Notes under the pieces: model-generated
What the model saw: the letters and a program-made list of their open reading frames with translations, nothing else
Database searches by the model: none
Told to the model about the DNA's origin: nothing
Position numbers and translations under genes: made by a program
Shown here: piece by piece, positions 18,387 to 27,460 of the stretch
Layout of the letters: every line of letters starts with the position of its first letter
Numbering within the stretch: position 1 is the first letter of the stretch
Assembly: GCA_903848645.1 (NCBI GenBank)
Contig: CAINGU010000061.1
Span: 1 to 64,000 of the forward strand
Length of the DNA stretch: 64,000 bases
Origin: an uncultured cyanobacterium
Lineage (GTDB): Bacteria; Cyanobacteriota; Cyanobacteriia; Cyanobacteriales; Nostocaceae
Direction: 5' to 3'

Positions 18387-18798
18387 CAAGCATTTACGAG
18401 TTTAGCCGTTAGGGGGTGGATTTCTTAATCTGCCCCAACTCAATTTTTCCAATCTCATGAGTGATCAAAAATTAAATACTTTCAAGTATTTTCTTGTGGT
18501 GCGGGCATCTTGCCCGCAAAAACCATACCAATTTAATTATGCCCCTCATCCCGACCCGCAAGTGACAAAAACTTTTCAATAATTTGTAAAGCACTTTTCG
18601 ATATGATGAGGTACAAGAACCCCACCCCCAACCCCGCAAGGGATTATGGGGTGATAAAAATCTTCAAACATTACCTAACTGTCTGGGAATGAATTCCCAG
18701 TCTAATAGCAAAAGTCGGCTTAAGCCGACTATAATTTTTTTGGTGATTATGGGAATATTAAATAGGAGAACATTTAAAATAATAAATAGATTTTATTT
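18387..18798. other. Repeat-rich intergenic region before IS200-like gene
   Basis: 412 bp without a gene. It includes a weak hairpin GGGGGTGGATT/AATCTGCCCC (18412-18439) after the phosphatase gene, a GTGCGGGCATCTTGCCCGC copy near 18497, a GATGAGGTACAAGAACCCC segment, and the left palindromes of the IS200-like element (18683-18730). Confidence 0.65.
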
Positions 18799-19236
18799 AT
18801 GGCTTTGTGGAGACTTTATTATCATCTTGTTTGGGCGACAAAAGAGCGTCAGCCATTAATTACGAGGGAACGGGAAGGGAAACTTTACGGTTACATTATT
18901 AGCAAAGCCGATGAATTAGGTACTATTATTCATGCTATTGACGGTATAGAGAATCATATTCATGTAGTCGCTTCTATTCCTCCAAAAATTTCCATTTCTG
19001 ATTTTGTGCAAAAAATCAAAGGCAGTAGCACCCATTATCTTAATCATTTATATCATGGAGAAGATATGTTTGGCTGGCAAAGAGGATATGGGGTTTTTTC
19101 CCTGGGGAGAAAACAACTAGAACAAGCTGTTATTTATGTAAAAAATCAAAAAGAACATCATTTAAACGGTACGACAATTGCCTCTTTAGAAGAACATAAT
19201 CAAGATGATGATGCTCCCCAAAAATTCCATATTTAG
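18799..19236 (+). CDS. IS200/IS605-type Y1 transposase
   Basis: A 145-residue HUH/Y1 transposase: LYYHLVWATKERQPL at the start, the HUH pair in ENHIHVVAS (His near 52 and 54), GYGVFSLG mid-protein and the catalytic tyrosine in AVIYVKNQKEHH (about 114). It is the typical length for TnpA. The C-terminal tail after the catalytic helix (EEHNQDDDAPQKFHI) is also present in a duplicated DNA segment just downstream. The gene looks intact. It probably moves itself and the palindromic flanks. Confidence 0.9.
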   Translation: MALWRLYYHLVWATKERQPLITREREGKLYGYIISKADELGTIIHAIDGIENHIHVVASIPPKISISDFVQKIKGSSTHYLNHLYHGEDMFGWQRGYGVFSLGRKQLEQAVIYVKNQKEHHLNGTTIASLEEHNQDDDAPQKFHI

Positions 19237-19289
19237 TTAGCTTTAGCTTACTTTCGCTATTAGCCTTAGAATTCATTCTAAGGCGGACT
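19171..19289 (+). repeat. Tandem duplication of transposase 3' end, copy 1
   Basis: 119 bp covering the last 21 or so codons of the transposase, its stop and the palindrome CCTTAGAATTCATTCTAAGG. It is repeated almost exactly at 19298-19416. Confidence 0.88.
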
Positions 19290-19297
19290 TAAATGCC

Positions 19298-19416
19298 ACG
19301 ACAATTACATCTTTGGAAGAACATAATCAAGATGATGATGCTCCCCAAAAATTTCATCTTTAGTTAGCTTTAGCTTACTTTTGCTATGAGCCTTAGAATT
19401 CATTCTAAGGCGGACT
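19298..19416 (+). repeat. Tandem duplication of transposase 3' end, copy 2
   Basis: A second 119-bp copy, with a few base differences, lying outside the gene. It carries an extra CCTTAGAATTCATTCTAAGG hairpin, so the element has two candidate right ends. Between here and 19579 the gap holds only further palindromes (near 19467, 19496 and 19526) and no gene. Confidence 0.85.
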
Positions 19417-19579
19417 CACGGGCAATGGTAATATTTAAACTCGCCAATGGTAATATTTAAACCCGCCTGGGAATGAATTTCCAATCTAAACCCGCCTGGG
19501 AATGAATTCCCAGTCTAATAACGAAAGCCGGCTCAAGCCGACTCAAAGATGTTTATTGTGTTTTGTCTATGAAATCAAA

Positions 19580-20142
19580 CTAAGCCTCAACCGATACCAT
19601 GCGTTTTTTAGCAAGATGGTTTTTGCGGACTTTAGCCGCACCAAAACAAAAACCTAATGTTGCTATTCCCACAACCGAGTTAGGCTCAAAGGGAACAGGT
19701 GTTGCCGCAGTGAATTGTGTTGTAGAGTTGGTGCTATCCGCGAAATCCACCCCAACAAAGAAAAAGTTTGTAAATCCGCTATTCCCAGTTGTTCCCAAAC
19801 GCAAGGGAATGCCTGTAACTTGATTGATAAAAGATACATCAGCAAAGGTGATATTACCATTGCTAACGGTAAAAGCATTACCATTGGTGCTAGATGCAAA
19901 ATTATAAATAGAAGTCGGATCTGTACTAACCGTTGCTGTAATCCCTTGTCCAGCGTTATTACCTTCAACCAAACCGCTTAATGTTCCTTTAACTAAAGAC
20001 CTGGTCCGGAGTGGGCCATCTACATCCTGAAACTGAAAATTGAACTCAAGAGCATGAGCTGGGGCAGCGGCTAGTAACATTGAAGCCGCAAAGCCAGCTA
20101 CAGCAAGGGTTTTAGCGATTATGGGGGGGTAGAAATCTTCAT
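19580..20142 (-). CDS. PFE-CTERM-type secreted protein with signal peptide out of frame
   Basis: From 20080 the open frame begins MLLAAAPAHALEF and runs 166 residues to a C-terminal sorting tail: PFEPN, a hydrophobic stretch VVGIATLGFCFG, then a basic end (RKNHLAKKR). This is the cyanobacterial PFE-CTERM pattern recognised by exosortase-like enzymes, so it should be an exported, processed protein. The normal signal peptide start is an ATG at 20142 (or 20151), but a run of seven G on the plus strand (20123-20129) puts it one base out of frame. Adding one base joins MKISTPP to IIAKTLAVAGFAAS and the rest. It is either phase-variable, decayed or a sequencing error. The body has no known enzymatic domain. 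Confidence 0.7.
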
Positions 20143-20398
20143 CTTGATCATGATTATCAAATCCTCATATTTGCCTGACTTCATGAGTTTACACTAAGTG
20201 CGTAGTGAAAACAAGCACTAAAATAATTATTTATTATCTAGGAAAAATACTGAAAAAACCAGATCCCCGACTTCTTCAAAAAGTTGAGGATCTTCAAATC
20301 AAAAATTCAATTCTTTAGTTTATCTAAAATCACATTTAAGTTATGAAATTCCCTTTCTAAGATAGAAGCAGGAACATGACCCCATAGCAGCAAACAAC

Positions 20399-21430
20399 AT
20401 GACACAAATATCAGAATCCTTAGATTTGTCCACAGATAAAGCTTTAGATCGTGATTGTACAACATTATCCCGTCACGTCCTCCAGCAACTACAAAGCTTC
20501 GGACCAAATGCCCAAGATTTAAGTGCGCTGATGAATCGTATCGCTTTAGCGGGTAAACTGGTAGCACGGCGGTTGAGTCGCGCTGGTTTAATGGAAGGGG
20601 TTCTCGGATTTACTGGAGAAGTCAACGTCCAGGGAGAATCCGTGAAAAAGATGGATGTTTACGCTAATGAAGTATTTATTTCCGTCTTCAAGCAAAGCGG
20701 CTTAGTTTGTCGTCTCGCTTCCGAAGAAATGGAAAAACCCTACTACATCCCTGAAAACTGCCCCATAGGTCGTTATACTCTCCTTTATGACCCCATTGAT
20801 GGCTCATCTAACACAGATAACAATCTCAGTTTAGGTTCTATCTTTGCCATTCGTCAGCAAGAGGGAACAGATATTGATGGTGAAGCCAAAGATTTACTGA
20901 CAAATGGCCGCAAGCAATTAGCAGCGGGATATATTCTCTATGGACCAAGCACCATGCTGGTTTATAGCATAGGTACAGGAGTGCATTCATTTATTCTTGA
21001 TCCTAGTTTAGGTGAGTTTATTCTTTGTCAAGAAAATATCAAAATGCCAAATCACGCTGCTACCTATAGCGTTAATGATGGTAACTTCTGGCAATGGGAT
21101 GAATCTTTTAGAGAATATATCCGTTATGTTCACCGTACAGAAGGTTATAGTTCCCGTTACAGTGGGGCAATGGTCAGCGATATTCACAGAATTTTATTAC
21201 AGGGTGGGGTATTTCTCTATCCAGGAACAATACAAAAACCAGAAGGTAAATTACGTTTGCTGTATGAAACTGCTCCCTTAGCATTTTTAATTGAACAAGC
21301 TGGAGGTGTAGCGACTACAGGAACAATGGATATTTTAGATGTAGTTCCCACCAAACTGCACCAGCGCACACCGTTAATTATTGGTAGTAAAGAAAATGTG
21401 GCCAAGGTGATGTCTTTTATTAAAAGCTAA
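20399..21430 (+). CDS. fbp: Fructose-1,6-bisphosphatase, class I
   Basis: A 343-residue class I FBPase that hydrolyses fructose-1,6-bisphosphate in gluconeogenesis and, in some cyanobacteria, alongside the Calvin cycle. The metal site is DPIDGSSN (131-138) with the E109/E110 SEEME motif before it, and sugar-phosphate motifs ([12 protein letters not shown], about 255-266) lie near the C-terminus. In Nostoc this gene starts the fbp-tal-zwf-opcA cluster of the oxidative pentose phosphate pathway. Here zwf follows after 317 bp and tal is absent. Confidence 0.95.
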   Translation: MTQISESLDLSTDKALDRDCTTLSRHVLQQLQSFGPNAQDLSALMNRIALAGKLVARRLSRAGLMEGVLGFTGEVNVQGESVKKMDVYANEVFISVFKQSGLVCRLASEEMEKPYYIPENCPIGRYTLLYDPIDGSSNTDNNLSLGSIFAIRQQEGTDIDGEAKDLLTNGRKQLAAGYILYGPSTMLVYSIGTGVHSFILDPSLGEFILCQENIKMPNHAATYSVNDGNFWQWDESFREYIRYVHRTEGYSSRYSGAMVSDIHRILLQGGVFLYPGTIQKPEGKLRLLYETAPLAFLIEQAGGVATTGTMDILDVVPTKLHQRTPLIIGSKENVAKVMSFIKS

Positions 21431-21747
21431 ATTTGTGGTTTTGAGCGATCGCTAGTTGAATTACCCATCAAAACCTTAAAACACTCCAACATCAACAGCA
21501 ATATCAGTGCCGTCATGAAACAATGACCAGAGTAAAGCATTGATTAACTTAAATTCTGTATTGATGTACCTACAATCTCCCGTCTGTGTAACGTCTGTGT
21601 CATTCCTGAACTCTTTAAAAAGCCAAGTCAAGCTATTCTCGCCTGTAGAGGGAATTGGGGAATCAGAGAAAGATAAAGAAATCAGGAAAATCTTTACTTT
21701 CCCCTCTTACCTAAACCCCAAATCTAAAATCTAAAATCTAAAATCCT
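21431..21747. other. fbp-zwf spacer
   Basis: 317 bp without a credible gene. It holds one HIP1 site (near 21443), no recognisable piece of transaldolase, and an STRR run (21720-21745) that stops two bases before the zwf ATG. A 64-codon frame here has no family features. Confidence 0.65.
21720..21745 (+). repeat. STRR heptamer run next to zwf start
   Basis: Repeats of AATCTAA/AATCTAAA just before the zwf ATG. Its 23-bp core (21721-21743) is the exact reverse complement of 23281-23303 on the other side of zwf. Confidence 0.85.
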
Positions 21748-23277
21748 ATGGTCAGTTTGTTAGAAAATCCATTGCGTGCCGGTCTACAGCAGCAAGGGAT
21801 GCCCGAACCACAAATAATTGTCATCTTTGGCGCTTCTGGAGACTTAACTTGGCGGAAGTTAGTCCCAGCATTATACAAATTGCGGAGAGAAAGACGGATT
21901 CCCGCAGAAACAACCATTGTCGGTGTAGCCCGTCGGGAATGGAGTCATGAATACTTCCGTGAGCAGATGCAAAAGGGCATGGAAGAAGCTCATGCTGGTG
22001 TAGAACTAGGTGAACTTTGGCAAGACTTTTCTCAAGGTTTGTTTTACTGTCCTGGGAATATAGATGATCCCACAGGCTACCAAAAACTCAAAACCCTATT
22101 GGCTGAACTAGACGAGAAACGGGGAACACGCGGAAACCGGATGTTCTACCTTTCCGTTGCCCCCAACTTCTTCCCCGAAGCTATTAAACAGCTAGGGTTA
22201 GCCGGAATGCTAGACGACCCCGAAAAACATCGTTTAGTGATCGAAAAACCCTTTGGACGTGACTTAGCTTCCGCCCAAAACCTCAACCAAGTAGTCCAGA
22301 AATTTTGTCAAGAAAACCAAGTTTATCGCATTGACCACTACTTAGGTAAAGAAACAGTCCAAAACTTGCTGGTTTTCCGGTTTGCCAATGCCATTTTTGA
22401 ACCTTTGTGGAATCGGCAATTTGTTGACCACGTACAAATCACTGTAGCCGAAACTGTAGGCGTTGAAGACCGGGCTGGCTATTATGAAAGCGCCGGCGCA
22501 CTGCGGGATATGTTGCAAAACCACCTCATGCAGCTTTACTGTTTAACGGCTATGGAAGCGCCCAACGCCATGGATGCTGATAGTATCCGTACAGAAAAAG
22601 TCAAGGTGCTACGAGCTACCCGGTTAGCTGATGTTCATGATCTTTCAAAATCAGCAATTCGTGGCCAGTACAGTGCCGGCTGGATGAAAGGTCAACAGGT
22701 AGAAGGGTATCGAAATGAACCAGGAGTTAATCCTGAATCCACCACCCCCACCTATGTAGCTATGAAGTTTATGGTGGATAACTGGCGTTGGAAAGGTGTT
22801 CCTTTCTACCTGCGAACTGGCAAGCGGATGCCGAAAAAAGTCAGTGAAATTGCCATTCACTTCCGCGAAGTTCCTGCCAGAATGTTCCCCTCCGCTTCTC
22901 AACAAGCAAGTCCCAACGTTTTGACCATGCGGATACAACCCAATGAAGGGATTTCCCTGCGGTTTGATGTGAAAATGCCCGGTGGCGATTTCCGTACCCG
23001 TTCCGTAGATATGGATTTTAGCTATGGTTCTTTTGGGATTTCAGCTACTTCTGATGCCTATGACCGCCTTTTCCTTGATTGTATGATGAGCGACCAAACT
23101 TTATTTACACGGGCGGATGAAGTAGAAGCAGCTTGGCAAGTAGTTACACCAGCCCTATCTGTATGGGATTTACCCGCAGATCCGGCTACAGTGCCTCAGT
23201 ATGAAGCGGGTACTTGGGAACCAGCAGAAGCAGAATTATTAATTAACCAAGACGGCCGCCGTTGGCGCAGACTTTAG
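21748..23277 (+). CDS. zwf: Glucose-6-phosphate 1-dehydrogenase
   Basis: 509 residues. The enzyme oxidises glucose-6-phosphate to 6-phosphogluconolactone and yields NADPH, the main reductant source in the dark and in heterocysts. The NADP-binding motif is [11 protein letters not shown] (28-38) and the active-site signature RIDHYLGKE (194-202). Full length. opcA, encoding its assembly or activating factor, follows after a 183-bp repeat-filled gap. No Shine-Dalgarno is visible, since STRR runs to within two bases of the start. Confidence 0.96.
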   Translation: MVSLLENPLRAGLQQQGMPEPQIIVIFGASGDLTWRKLVPALYKLRRERRIPAETTIVGVARREWSHEYFREQMQKGMEEAHAGVELGELWQDFSQGLFYCPGNIDDPTGYQKLKTLLAELDEKRGTRGNRMFYLSVAPNFFPEAIKQLGLAGMLDDPEKHRLVIEKPFGRDLASAQNLNQVVQKFCQENQVYRIDHYLGKETVQNLLVFRFANAIFEPLWNRQFVDHVQITVAETVGVEDRAGYYESAGALRDMLQNHLMQLYCLTAMEAPNAMDADSIRTEKVKVLRATRLADVHDLSKSAIRGQYSAGWMKGQQVEGYRNEPGVNPESTTPTYVAMKFMVDNWRWKGVPFYLRTGKRMPKKVSEIAIHFREVPARMFPSASQQASPNVLTMRIQPNEGISLRFDVKMPGGDFRTRSVDMDFSYGSFGISATSDAYDRLFLDCMMSDQTLFTRADEVEAAWQVVTPALSVWDLPADPATVPQYEAGTWEPAEAELLINQDGRRWRRL

Positions 23278-23460
23278 GAATTTTAGATTTTAGATTTTAG
23301 ATTTTGGATTGGGAATTGATAATTGGTGGGTTGGAAAAGAATTATTACCTATTAATTAACTCCTAACCATTACCTCGCTTCTAATGCAAAATCTTAAATC
23401 TTAAATCTTAAATCTTAAATCTTAAATCCAAAATCCAAAATCCAAAATCCAAAATTAACT
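23278..23460 (+). repeat. STRR-filled zwf-opcA spacer
   Basis: Two heptamer arrays fill most of the 183-bp gap: TTTAGAT units at 23281-23311, and ATCTTAA then ATCCAAA units at about 23389-23456, ending six bases before the opcA ATG. No ORF or normal ribosome-binding site is seen. Confidence 0.88.
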
Positions 23461-24834
23461 ATGATTTCCCAAGCACCAACAATTTTTTCTTTGCAAGCAC
23501 CCAAGGATGTTTCCCTGACCGAAATTGAAGTGGAACTCACTAAAGTTTGGCAAAGTTACGGTATTCAAGGGGAAGACGGTGGTTTACCCGCTGCTACCCG
23601 TGCAACAACATTTACTTTAGTGGTTTACGAACCTGAAGAAACCCAGTATTTATTAACTGCGACCGGTTTTTATAATGGTCCTGTTGATGGTATTCTCGGA
23701 CCGCAAACTAAAACAGCCTTACAGGAGTTGCAGAAAAAGCATCATCTTCCAGAAACTGGTACTGCTACACCAGAAACTCTGACTGCTTTACGGGCAGAAT
23801 ATTTCCAAAAGCAGCATACTGGACCCAAGGGAGATAGTCATGGTGCAGCTATGGGCTATACTTTCAGTCCTACCAGTCCCACCATTGCTGACGAAATTGC
23901 TATTCGTAACCCTTGCCGGATCATTGCTTTATGTCCCATTGCTGGGGATGATGAAGGGGTAAAGGCACAAGTTTCTGCCTATTGTCCAATTCAAAAGCAG
24001 TCTTCTAGCACTCTGATATGCTGTGAATACATTACTCTCACTGGTACGGCTGGGGCTTTAGAACGCATTGGAGGGATGATTCCTGCTTTGTTAATTGGTG
24101 GTTTACCTAAGTTCCTGTGGTGGAAAGCCACACCAGATGCTGCTAACCCTTTATTTAAGCGATTAGCGGCAGTTTGCAATAATGTCATTGTTGATTCTTG
24201 CAACTTTAATACACCAGAAGATGATTTACTCAGCTTGCAGAAGTTAGTAGAATCTGGTGTACCTCTGGCTGATTTGAATTGGCGGCGGTTGTCAGCATGG
24301 CAAGAGTTGACAGCACAAGCTTTTGATGCGCCTAATCGTCGCGCTGCGCTCAAAGAAATTGATCGTGTCAATATTGATTATGAAAAAGGTAATGCTGCTC
24401 AAGCATTGTTGTATTTGGGTTGGTTAGCTAACCGCTTAGAATGGCAGCCAGTTTCTTATAAACACGAAAATGGTGATTATGACATCACCACCGTTCAATT
24501 CCTGTCTCAAGACCAAAAACACATAGAAGCTGAGTTAGCAGGTGTTCCCATTGCTGATATTGGCGAAATTATCGGTGATTTAATTGGTTTGCGCTTGAGT
24601 TCTACCAATCCTCAAGCTAATTGCGGAACGGTAATTTGTTCAGAAACCGGCGGTTGTATGCGAATGGAAACTCATGGAGGCGCTCAGTCGTCTGGGTTGT
24701 TCCAACAAGTAACTTCTCTTTCGGAACAAAAAGCCGAAGCTTTGTTAAGTCAACAGGTACAACGCTGGGGACGTGAGGCTTTATTTGAAGACAGTCTAAC
24801 TGTAATTGGTAACACTATTAAGTTACGCAAATAG
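23461..24834 (+). CDS. opcA: G6PDH assembly/activator protein OpcA, with peptidoglycan-binding-like insert
   Basis: 457 residues. OpcA is required for oligomerisation and redox activation of G6PDH in cyanobacteria. The OpcA core runs from about 125 to the end (YTFSPTSPTIADEIA, GGLPKFLWWKATP, CSETGGCMRMETHGGAQ). Before it, at about 62-112, sits a domain with the signature of a PG_binding_1 module (LLTATGFYNGPVDGILGPQTK...LQKKHHLPETGTA). OpcA is cytosolic, so a wall-binding role is unlikely, and the module may serve in protein contact. The order and orientation with zwf match Nostoc. Confidence 0.94.
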   Translation: MISQAPTIFSLQAPKDVSLTEIEVELTKVWQSYGIQGEDGGLPAATRATTFTLVVYEPEETQYLLTATGFYNGPVDGILGPQTKTALQELQKKHHLPETGTATPETLTALRAEYFQKQHTGPKGDSHGAAMGYTFSPTSPTIADEIAIRNPCRIIALCPIAGDDEGVKAQVSAYCPIQKQSSSTLICCEYITLTGTAGALERIGGMIPALLIGGLPKFLWWKATPDAANPLFKRLAAVCNNVIVDSCNFNTPEDDLLSLQKLVESGVPLADLNWRRLSAWQELTAQAFDAPNRRAALKEIDRVNIDYEKGNAAQALLYLGWLANRLEWQPVSYKHENGDYDITTVQFLSQDQKHIEAELAGVPIADIGEIIGDLIGLRLSSTNPQANCGTVICSETGGCMRMETHGGAQSSGLFQQVTSLSEQKAEALLSQQVQRWGREALFEDSLTVIGNTIKLRK

Positions 24835-24876
24835 TTAATGGGTAATGGGTAATTGGTAATGGGTAATGGGTAATTC
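24835..24876 (+). repeat. STRR run (GGTAAT-type) after opcA
   Basis: Tandem GGGTAAT/GGTAAT units directly follow the opcA stop codon, then TTCCCTG repeats. Non-coding. Confidence 0.8.
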
Positions 24877-24910
24877 TCTTGCCTGTTCCCTGTTCCCTGT
24901 TTTAAACATT

Positions 24911-24931
24911 AAAAAACCCGGCTTAACCGGG
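24911..24931 (-). terminator. Intrinsic terminator for the minus-strand membrane protein gene
   Basis: A stem CCCGG/CCGGG (24917-24921 and 24927-24931) with the loop CTTAA. On the minus strand it is followed by six T (24916-24911). It lies 38 bp past the stop of the gene at 24969. Confidence 0.8.
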
Positions 24932-24968
24932 CAGATGTACTGTTTGTCGAGTTTTAAGCTAATGATAA

Positions 24969-25343
24969 TTATTGGTTGATTTCACAAGTTAAAGGACAAG
25001 CTGCATAAACAGTGGTTTGGGTTTTTTCTGCTTCACCATGCAACCAACTTAACCATTTTATCTGCTTAGGATGAATACCTTTAGCGGTGAGAACTCCAGC
25101 AGCAATTAATACTGCCATAACATTAAACATGACTAAACAACCTGCCACAACTAACACAGCACTAGCGGGCATTACAGATTGCAAGACAATAGATAACAGA
25201 CATCCAATTGTAGCCATCAATACAACCAATGGAAAACCGACGACTAATAAGCACACTGCCAATGTAAATGTCCAGATTAAAAAGCTTCTCATTATTAACA
25301 AGGAGTGGGTCTGACCTAGATTAGAGCTTTGAGCAGAAACCAT
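24969..25343 (-). CDS. Small membrane protein of unknown function
   Basis: 124 residues. Two long hydrophobic regions, at about 17-55 and 60-86, could make three or four membrane helices. A short hydrophilic C-terminal part follows with two cysteines (YAACPLTCEIN). No family is recognised. The gene has its own terminator and converges on opcA. The start ATG at 25343 has TCCTCC on the plus strand (GGAGGA on the coding strand) about 7 bases upstream, which supports it. Confidence 0.75.
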   Translation of the reverse strand: MVSAQSSNLGQTHSLLIMRSFLIWTFTLAVCLLVVGFPLVVLMATIGCLLSIVLQSVMPASAVLVVAGCLVMFNVMAVLIAAGVLTAKGIHPKQIKWLSWLHGEAEKTQTTVYAACPLTCEINQ

Positions 25344-25954
25344 GACTTTTCCTCCTAATACACAGCAAGTTTAAATTTCAGTTATTTATCGCCGGAAAGC
25401 GAATAAACTGATTTTGTTTCAGTGAAATTTAGTATATAGAACCCTAGCCTCAAAATGAGCATTTCTTTACTAAAATTTACATTTAATTTTTTGTCCTTAT
25501 GAATGAGAACTTACATATACCCACAGGCAGGGAAAAGAGTTTTGGTCTATGCCTTTAGAAATATAGACTAAGGATAGATGAGAATCAGAACTTGATCCCC
25601 GCAATCGGATGCCCCAGATGCTTAACATTTCTTATAAAAAACTATATTGTTTCTCATAATTCAAAAACGAATTGACAAAACACAGACAACAGGTGACGAG
25701 TAATTCTTAATTTTCCGCGCATTTACTCATCTCTTTGTCTGCAATCACTTATACTATTAGTTACAGTTACTTGATAATTTTCCCAATCACTCATCTTGTA
25801 GAAATTGAGTAGGTGGATGGGAGATCACTTAAATGTGTAACGAAATAGAAAAATACTCACAACATCTAGTTTCTTGCCTTGTCATTATGACAATTTTTGG
25901 CAGTAACCTACTTAGCAATTAGTTAAATTTTCCATCTACCAAAGGTGAATATAT
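25344..25954. other. Long intergenic region upstream of pilT
   Basis: 611 bp between divergent genes without a credible ORF on either strand. No repeat family, tRNA or known riboswitch fold was recognised. AAAGGTGA at about 25939-25946 is the pilT ribosome-binding site. The length suggests a long leader or an unrecognised small RNA. Confidence 0.55.
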
Positions 25955-27190
25955 ATGACAGAACCACAAACACGCAGAATGCCACCACCACCACCACCGC
26001 TACCAACGGCACAGCGTCAACCAGCAAAAAATTTAGGGATAAATACACCAGCAACAATTACTGCACCTGTAGCCCCACCACCACCACCACCACCATTATC
26101 TAGTTCAACTGCGCCCACAAATAAACCTTCAGGACTGACCTTGGCTCACCTTGTTAAGGAAGCATTTGATGAGGGTTACTCTGATATTCACTTGGGAGTA
26201 GGAGAAATACCCCGCTTCCGCAGTCGGGGAGAAGTTCAATGTACAAGTTATCCCGAAGTTGATAAACCGACTTTTATGAGTTGGTTGCGGGAGATTCTCA
26301 CTGATGCAGAAATTCAAAGGTTTCAAGAACAACTAGAATTTGATGGTGCGACTCAGTACGAATTTGCCCGTGTGCGGATTAATGTGTTTGATTCCCTGCG
26401 TGGCTATGCCATGGTACTGCGGTTAATTCCCCTCAAAATCCTGTCTATGGAACAGTTGCGTTTACCACCAGTATTCCGAGATATTTGTCATCATCACAAA
26501 GGCTTAATTTTGGTGACAGGGCCAACTGGTTCAGGTAAATCAACAACAATGGCAGCAATGGTTGATTATATCAATCGGGAGATGGCCAAACATATTATTA
26601 CGATTGAAGATCCAGTAGAATTTGTTCACCAAAGCCGGAAGTCTCTAGTCAAACAACGGGAAGTGGGAATGCACACCCGCAAATTTGATAACGCCTTAAA
26701 AGCAGCTTTGCGGGAAGATCCAGATTTGATTCTAGTGGGGGAAATGCGGGATAAAGAAACCGTGAATACCGCACTCAAAGCAGCGCAAACAGGTCACTTG
26801 GTGATGGGAACTCTGCACACCAATAGTGCGGTAAAAACTATTGAACGGATTCTCAATTTGTATTCCGGTGCAGAACAAGATGCCATGCGCGTAGCTCTTG
26901 CTGAATCTTTAGTATGTGTTATTGCTCAAGGTTTATGCCGCACTACTGATGGCAAACGGGCAGCTTTCCATGATGTTCTCATTAATACTGAAGCCGTCAA
27001 AGAATGGGTGAAAGATGGTAAGTATGATGAAATTGGAGAGTTAATGAAACAAGCTGGTTTTGATGGCATGGTAACAATGAATCAGTCATTACTCAACCTC
27101 TACCAAGAAGGCCGAATTACCGAAGAAACTGCTTTAGAAATGTCGCCAACTCCTAACGAAATGGCGCAATTTCTCCGCGGTCGTGTTTAA
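25955..27190 (+). CDS. pilT: Type IV pilus retraction ATPase (PilT family)
   Basis: 411 residues. A PilT-type hexameric ATPase that powers pilus retraction and twitching, or in Nostocales hormogonium motility, at the inner membrane. Walker A is GPTGSGKST (189-197), the Asp box HIITIEDPVEF, Walker B DPDLILVGEMRD, and the His box TGHLVMGTLHTNSA. An unusual proline-rich N-terminal extension (residues 9-58, two polyproline runs of five to seven) precedes the core. The extension suggests one of the two cyanobacterial PilT paralogues (PilT2-like). No other pil genes are adjacent. Confidence 0.93.
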   Translation: MTEPQTRRMPPPPPPLPTAQRQPAKNLGINTPATITAPVAPPPPPPPLSSSTAPTNKPSGLTLAHLVKEAFDEGYSDIHLGVGEIPRFRSRGEVQCTSYPEVDKPTFMSWLREILTDAEIQRFQEQLEFDGATQYEFARVRINVFDSLRGYAMVLRLIPLKILSMEQLRLPPVFRDICHHHKGLILVTGPTGSGKSTTMAAMVDYINREMAKHIITIEDPVEFVHQSRKSLVKQREVGMHTRKFDNALKAALREDPDLILVGEMRDKETVNTALKAAQTGHLVMGTLHTNSAVKTIERILNLYSGAEQDAMRVALAESLVCVIAQGLCRTTDGKRAAFHDVLINTEAVKEWVKDGKYDEIGELMKQAGFDGMVTMNQSLLNLYQEGRITEETALEMSPTPNEMAQFLRGRV

Positions 27191-27201
27191 TGGATAATTG
27201 A

Positions 27202-27430
27202 TACAGCACTTTCCGGTGTTATGAGGTACATATCCAGCGGGCAAGATGCCCGCACTACAAGAGTTTCATAATTCAAGTGTTATGAGGTACATATCCAGCG
27301 GGCAAGATGCCTGCACTACAGGAGTTTCATAATTCAAGTGTTATGAGGTACATATCCAGCGGGCAAGATGCCCGCACTACAGGAGTTTCATAATTCAAGT
27401 TTGTACCTCATTAGAGCGAAATCTGCTGTA
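27202..27430 (+). repeat. MITE-like element with three 61-bp internal units
   Basis: The ends TACAGCACTTTCCGGTG... and ...GCGAAATCTGCTGTA match those of the single-unit copy at 5860-5966. Inside are three direct repeats of 61 bp starting at 27216, 27277 and 27338, each with the palindrome GCGGGCAAGATGCCCGC; the second unit has a C-to-T change in it. The array ends 30 bp before the likely start of the KaiB-like gene. Confidence 0.88.
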
Positions 27431-27460
27431 ATTGTTAATTGTCAATTGTTCCTAGCACCT

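Larger units (their letters stand above)
18683..19543 (+). mobile_element. IS200-like/REP-associated element with matching palindromic flanks
   Basis: The transposase gene is bracketed by the same pair of palindromes in direct orientation. On the left, CTGGGAATGAATTCCCAG (18683-18700) and AGTCGGCTTAAGCCGACT (18713-18730); on the right, CTGGGAATGAATTCCCAG (19496-19513) and a near copy of the second at 19526-19543. Hairpin ends of this sort are the substrates of single-strand Y1 transposases, which do not make target-site duplications. Exact cleavage sites cannot be placed. Confidence 0.6.

Noticed and set aside
25344-25954. Riboswitch or tRNA in the long pilT leader
   Set aside because: No conserved riboswitch core or cloverleaf could be recognised by eye; a covariance-model scan would be needed.
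27216-27398. Three 61-bp direct repeats, CRISPR-like at first sight
   Set aside because: The units are contiguous and nearly identical over their full length with no variable spacers, and the same unit lies in a MITE-like element at 5860. Not a CRISPR array.
27368-27460. Upstream ATG extension of the KaiB-like protein
   Set aside because: These codons lie in the MITE-like repeat and in spacer sequence, so they are not an evolved N-terminus. The GTG at 27461 is preferred.
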